From positions 434,001 to 498,000 of the forward strand of contig NZ_CP071060.1 of assembly GCF_017161445.1 (NCBI RefSeq): DNA of 64,000 nt. The letters are read 5' to 3'. Source of the DNA: Niveibacterium microcysteis (GTDB lineage Bacteria; Pseudomonadota; Gammaproteobacteria; Burkholderiales; Rhodocyclaceae). The position numbers were made by a program, and so were the translations under genes. This document shows, one piece after another, positions 61,305 through 64,000 of this stretch. Numbering within the stretch: the first letter of the stretch is position 1; each line of letters starts with the position of its first letter. A model generated the notes under the pieces. The model ran no database searches, was not told the origin of the DNA, and was given only the letters and a program-made list of their open reading frames with translations.

Positions 61305-61526
61305 ATGGAACGTCTATGCCCCGTCCATGCCACGCCGCTCGAATCGCGCGGCAAGCTGTGGCACTGCGAAGCCTGCGCTGCGGATTACCGAGTGCGCGGC
61401 GAATGTGCCGACTGCGGCAGCGAGCTGGAAAAGATCGCTGCCTGTGGCGCCAGCAACTGGTGGTGCAACCGCTGCAACGAGCTTAAATCTAAGACCAAGG
61501 TAAAGACCGATCTGGTGCGCGCCTGA
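61305..61526 (+). CDS. Small zinc-ribbon protein
   Basis: A 73-residue protein with four Cys/His pairs: CPVH, CEAC, CADC and, after a lone Cys (AACGAS), CNRC. These make two zinc ribbons of the YfgJ-like kind. Function unknown, possibly nucleic-acid or protein binding. The ATG at 61305 is used; a GTG at 61296 overlapping the HDOD stop is also possible. A bidirectional terminator follows. Confidence 0.75.
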   Translation: MERLCPVHATPLESRGKLWHCEACAADYRVRGECADCGSELEKIAACGASNWWCNRCNELKSKTKVKTDLVRA

Positions 61527-61537
61527 CGCGCCCGTAA

Positions 61538-61568
61538 CAAAAAAGGCCGACTTCAAGTCGGCCTTTTT
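61538..61568. terminator. Bidirectional Rho-independent terminator
   Basis: AAAAAAA, stem GGCCGAC with loop TTCAA and GTCGGCC, then TTTTT. It serves the zinc-ribbon gene on the plus strand and the cytochrome c gene on the minus strand. Confidence 0.92.
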
Positions 61569-61585
61569 GCTTTGCGGCGAGACGC

Positions 61586-61900
61586 TTATTTCTGGCTCAG
61601 CACCCACTGCACCAGTTGCTTCGCTTCGGCGTCATTCACCTGCGGGTTCGGCGGCATCGGCACATTGCCCCACACGCCCGAACCACCCTTCTTGACCTTG
61701 TCGATCAGCTTCGCTTCGGCGCCCTTGTCGCCTTTGTACTTTGCGGCAACATCCTTGTATGCGGGGCCAACGACCTTTTTGTCGACAGCGTGGCAGGCCA
61801 GGCAGTTCTTGGCTTTCGCCAGGTCGGCGCCCGCGTCGGCAAAGGCCGCGCCGGAAGCCAGCAGGCCAGCGACGGCAACGGCGGTCAGGATTTGCTTCAT
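61586..61900 (-). CDS. Class I cytochrome c (c-551/c8 type)
   Basis: A 104-residue periplasmic cytochrome: signal MKQILTAVAVAGLLASGAAFA, then an 83-residue mature protein with heme site CLACH (Cys33, Cys36, His37) and axial Met82 in GNVPMPPNPQV. This is the Pseudomonas c-551 type, which commonly donates electrons to cytochrome cd1 nitrite reductase, peroxidases or NosZ; the partner is inferred. GAGAGGAC lies 8 bases before the ATG. Confidence 0.94.
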   Translation of the reverse strand: MKQILTAVAVAGLLASGAAFADAGADLAKAKNCLACHAVDKKVVGPAYKDVAAKYKGDKGAEAKLIDKVKKGGSGVWGNVPMPPNPQVNDAEAKQLVQWVLSQK

Positions 61901-62044
61901 GTCTCTTGTCCTCTCTCGGATGGTTAGAGCAGCCGGGCCAGTCTAGCGCATCGATTGCGTGAATGACTACCGCCACGGGTGCCAGGGCGGCGATCATTGA
62001 ACGGCAAGCCGCTAATGGCCATAACGCGGATCAAGTTTGCCACG

Positions 62045-62058
62045 TTGACTGCGATCAA
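62045..62058. promoter_or_regulatory. FNR-box-like repeat TTGACTGCGATCAA
   Basis: Matches the FNR/Dnr consensus TTGAT-N4-ATCAA at nine of ten specified positions. It lies between the cytochrome c gene (centre 151 bases before its ATG) and the leuA leader (about 50 bases before the predicted start of transcription). Neither distance is a textbook -41.5, so the target is unclear. Confidence 0.4.
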
Positions 62059-62064
62059 ACCCAC

Positions 62065-62094
62065 TTGACGGATCGGTGTCGCGCCGATTATGGT
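62065..62094 (+). promoter_or_regulatory. Candidate sigma70 promoter of the leuA leader
   Basis: -35 TTGACG (five of six matches), 18-base spacer, -10 TATGGT (four of six). Transcription would begin near 62101, at or next to the ATG of the first small frame, which would then be nearly leaderless. Confidence 0.45.
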
Positions 62095-62101
62095 TTGAGC
62101 C

Positions 62102-62197
62102 ATGCAACTGCAATCGGCCCTCGCTCTCCTGCTGAGCCTGACCTCCCTGACCCTGTTCCTGGGTCTGGGCCGACTGCTGCGCCCCGCGCGCATCTAA
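62102..62197 (+). CDS. Leu-rich small reading frame 1 in the leuA leader (31 codons)
   Basis: ATG to TAA; 12 of 31 residues are Leu ([20 protein letters not shown] then [11 protein letters not shown]). The high Leu content fits a leader peptide whose translation senses charged tRNA-Leu, but the same sequence also reads as a tiny membrane helix with a basic C-terminus. No Shine-Dalgarno is present; the predicted transcript starts right at the ATG. Confidence 0.4.
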   Translation: MQLQSALALLLSLTSLTLFLGLGRLLRPARI

Positions 62198-62273
62198 ATC
62201 CCAACCCCTCCTGTTGAGTTGTACCCGTCCGCCTTGCGGGATTCGTGCGTCTTCGCGCGTCCGCCGGCGGTAT

Positions 62274-62395
62274 CCCCGATCCCGAGGAGACTCCCATGCT
62301 GACCCTGATTCACCTGTTCTCTGCGCTACGACTGCTGACCGACTGCCGGGCCGTGTACAGCGGCAGCCTGGCAGTCCGGGAGTCCCTGATCGGGG
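62274..62395 (+). promoter_or_regulatory. Long-range RNA helix in the leuA leader
   Basis: CCCCGATC (62274-62281) can pair with GATCGGGG (62388-62395), AGG (62285-62287) with CCT (62385-62387), and GACTCCC (62289-62295) with GGGAGTC (62378-62384). This gives an 18-pair stem with two small left-side bulges. It would trap the Shine-Dalgarno GAGGAG of the second small frame and close an 82-base loop holding its start codon. Seen by hand pairing only. Confidence 0.4.
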
Positions 62396-62454
62396 CCCGC
62401 GCCGCGACTCGAAATGTCCGTATCGAAAGCGCATCCAGGAGAAAACGATGTTGA
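62296..62454 (+). CDS. Leu-rich small reading frame 2 overlapping the leuA start (52 codons)
   Basis: ATG preceded by GAGGAG with 6-base spacing. Six of the first 14 residues are Leu ([14 protein letters not shown]); the C-terminus is Arg/Ser-rich and ends RRKRC. It overlaps the leuA start by 7 bases (ATGTTGA), so ribosomes finishing here could restart on leuA. A leader peptide controlling leuA by Leu supply or coupling is the simplest reading; a true small protein is possible. Confidence 0.45.
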   Translation: MLTLIHLFSALRLLTDCRAVYSGSLAVRESLIGARAATRNVRIESASRRKRC

Positions 62455-64000
62455 AGCAGCCCGCCACCAAGTACCGAGCATTTGAACCTGTCCGCCTTGC
62501 CGACCGCCGCTGGCCGGACAAGGTGATCACCGAGGCGCCGATCTGGCTCTCGACCGACTTGCGCGACGGCAACCAGGCCCTCTTCGAGCCGATGTCCGGC
62601 GCCGCCAAGCTCAAGCTTTTCAAGACCCTCGTCGCAGTTGGCTTCAAGGAAATCGAAGTCGCGTTCCCTTCCGCCTCGCAGACCGATTTCGACTTCGTCC
62701 GCACGCTCATCGAAGGCGACCACATCCCGGACGACGTGACGATCGGCGTGCTGACCCAAGCGCGCGAGCACCTCATCCGCCGTACCTTCGAGTCGCTCGC
62801 CGGCGCGCGCCGCGCGATCGTGCACTTCTACAATGCCACCGCGCCGAACTTCCGCCGCATCGTGTTCAACACCGATCGCGAAGGCACCAAGGCGATTGCC
62901 GTAGAAAGCGCACAGCTCGTCCAGCAGCTGGCCGTCGAACGGCCGGAGACGGATTGGACTTTCCAGTACAGCCCGGAAGTGTTCTCCGGCACCGAGCTTG
63001 AATTCGCCAAGGAGATCGTCGATGCGGTGACCGCGGTGTGGGCGCCGACGCCGGCGAAGCGCGTGATCATCAACCTGCCCGCGACGGTGGAGGGCGCCAC
63101 GCCGAATGTGTACGCCGACCAGATCGAGTGGATGCATCGCAAGCTCGCACGCCGCGACGGCATCATCCTCAGCGTGCATCCACACAACGACCGCGGCTGC
63201 GCAGTGGCGGCGGCCGAACTCGCGGTGATGGCGGGCGCCGACCGCATCGAAGGCTGCCTCTTCGGCAACGGCGAGCGCACCGGCAACGTCGACCTCGTGA
63301 CGCTTGCGCTCAACCTCTACACCCAGGGCGTCGACCCGAAGCTCGACTTCTCTGACATCAACGCCGTCGCGCGCGTGGCGGAAGAGGTGACGCAGCTGCC
63401 GATCCACCCGCGCCACCCGTATGTGGGCGACCTCGTGTTCACCGCCTTCTCCGGATCGCACCAGGATGCGATCAAGAAGGGCCTCGCGGTGCAGGACCCG
63501 AACGCGATCTGGGAAGTGCCGTATCTTCCGGTCGATCCGAAGGACCTCGGCCGCAGCTACGAATCGGTGATCCGTGTGAACAGTCAGTCGGGCAAGGGCG
63601 GCATCGCCTACCTGCTCGAAGAGCATTACGGCGTGGCGATGCCGCGCCGCATGCAGGTGGAGTTCGCAGCCGAGGTACAGCGCCATCTCGATGATGTCGG
63701 CCGCGAAGTGACGGCGTCCGAGCTCTGGCGCATCTTCCGCGAGACCTACCTCGCGGCGGAGTCGCCGGCCTATGTCGAGCACCACTTGTTTGAATCCGGT
63801 GAGCAGCAGGGCATCCGCCTTGTTACCCGCGACGGCGGTGTTGAGACGCGCCGCGAGGGCACTGGCAACGGCCCGCTCGACGCTGCGGTGCACGCGCTGG
63901 GCTTGCCGGTGAAAGTGGTGTCGTTCGAGGAGCGCTCGCTGACGGCGGGCTCCGATGCCCGCGCGATTGCCTTCGTCGAGATCGCGATGGAAGGCGTGCC
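62448..64000 (+). CDS. leuA: 2-isopropylmalate synthase (partial, continues past the window)
   Basis: First committed enzyme of leucine synthesis, condensing acetyl-CoA with 2-ketoisovalerate. About 517 residues are visible of the ~560-residue type 2 LeuA. They include [16 protein letters not shown] with the catalytic Arg, [35 protein letters not shown] (metal-binding HxH) and [18 protein letters not shown]. The C-terminal regulatory domain that binds leucine has begun. ATG at 62448 has AGGAG 7 bases upstream. The 3' end lies beyond the window. Confidence 0.96.
   Translation, partial: MLKQPATKYRAFEPVRLADRRWPDKVITEAPIWLSTDLRDGNQALFEPMSGAAKLKLFKTLVAVGFKEIEVAFPSASQTDFDFVRTLIEGDHIPDDVTIGVLTQAREHLIRRTFESLAGARRAIVHFYNATAPNFRRIVFNTDREGTKAIAVESAQLVQQLAVERPETDWTFQYSPEVFSGTELEFAKEIVDAVTAVWAPTPAKRVIINLPATVEGATPNVYADQIEWMHRKLARRDGIILSVHPHNDRGCAVAAAELAVMAGADRIEGCLFGNGERTGNVDLVTLALNLYTQGVDPKLDFSDINAVARVAEEVTQLPIHPRHPYVGDLVFTAFSGSHQDAIKKGLAVQDPNAIWEVPYLPVDPKDLGRSYESVIRVNSQSGKGGIAYLLEEHYGVAMPRRMQVEFAAEVQRHLDDVGREVTASELWRIFRETYLAAESPAYVEHHLFESGEQQGIRLVTRDGGVETRREGTGNGPLDAAVHALGLPVKVVSFEERSLTAGSDARAIAFVEIAMEGV

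Noticed and set aside
1..64000. tRNA, rRNA, CRISPR arrays, insertion sequences, attachment sites or replication origin
   Set aside because: I looked for cloverleaf-like ends, repeated spacers, transposase motifs and DnaA-box clusters and saw none I could support.

Overview
The window looks like chromosome of a high-GC (about two thirds G+C by eye) betaproteobacterium. The closest fit is the Rhodocyclales/Azoarcus-Thauera-like group. This rests on gene content and order: gshA-gshB near an EIIA-HPr-EI phosphotransfer operon, yqgE-ruvX-pyrR-pyrB-pyrX, pilT/pilU next to yggS-proC-yggT, ribE-ribBA-ribH-nusB, and a complete set of nitrous-oxide respiration genes. I see no rRNA, tRNA, CRISPR array, insertion sequence or phage module.

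Layout. 1-1.8 kb: tail of a nuclease/toxin-like protein and a patatin lipase. 1.8-8.7 kb (minus): PTS EI, HPr and EIIA, an ApbE flavin transferase, a low-GC GH12 glucanase lipoprotein, then gshB-gshA. 8.7-10 kb: an orphan adenine methyltransferase. 10-15.7 kb (minus): nosR-nosD-nosF-nosY-nosL, without nosZ. 15.8-19 kb: small exported, membrane and solute-binding proteins and a glycerophosphodiesterase. 19.2-23.7 kb (plus): thiL, EamA, pgpA, pncC, GNAT and an HD-GYP response regulator. 23.7-27.2 kb (minus): lipoprotein, ubiX, purU, thrH and a GIN-domain protein. 27.3-29.6 kb: pilU and pilT. 29.7-33.6 kb (plus): yggS, proC, yggT, yggU, pdxH and a membrane-tethered receiver. 33.6-38.3 kb (minus): MazG-like, methyltransferase, pyrX, pyrB, pyrR, ruvX and yqgE. 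38.4-42.3 kb (plus): a RegB/RegA-type redox two-component pair followed directly by nosZ. 42.4-47.5 kb (minus): a hypothetical, a third PilT-like ATPase, GNAT, nusB, ribH, ribBA and ribE. 47.6-54.4 kb: two large sensor kinases and an acyltransferase. 54.5-61.9 kb: ilvA, rlmL-like, hemJ, a reductase, an HDOD protein and cytochrome c. 62-64 kb: leuA behind a long leader.

How it fits together. The N2O reductase (nosZ) is about 25 kb from its maturation and electron-transfer genes (nosRDFYL). The two promoters nevertheless share two sequence elements: an inverted repeat TGCGNCAAAKTGTCGC, which resembles the two-half-site GCGNC/GNCGC element described for RegA/PrrA/RoxR regulators, and a Crp/Fnr-like 14-mer TTGTCGCGRGKCAA. 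A regB-regA pair lies immediately upstream of nosZ. Its histidine kinase keeps the phospho-accepting His but has lost the N, G1 and G2 ATP-binding motifs. A stand-alone ApbE could flavinylate NosR, which has a perfect DxxSGAT acceptor site.

The second candidate system is the leuA leader: a promoter, two Leu-rich small reading frames (31 and 52 codons), the second overlapping the leuA start, and a long-range helix that buries the second frame's ribosome binding site.
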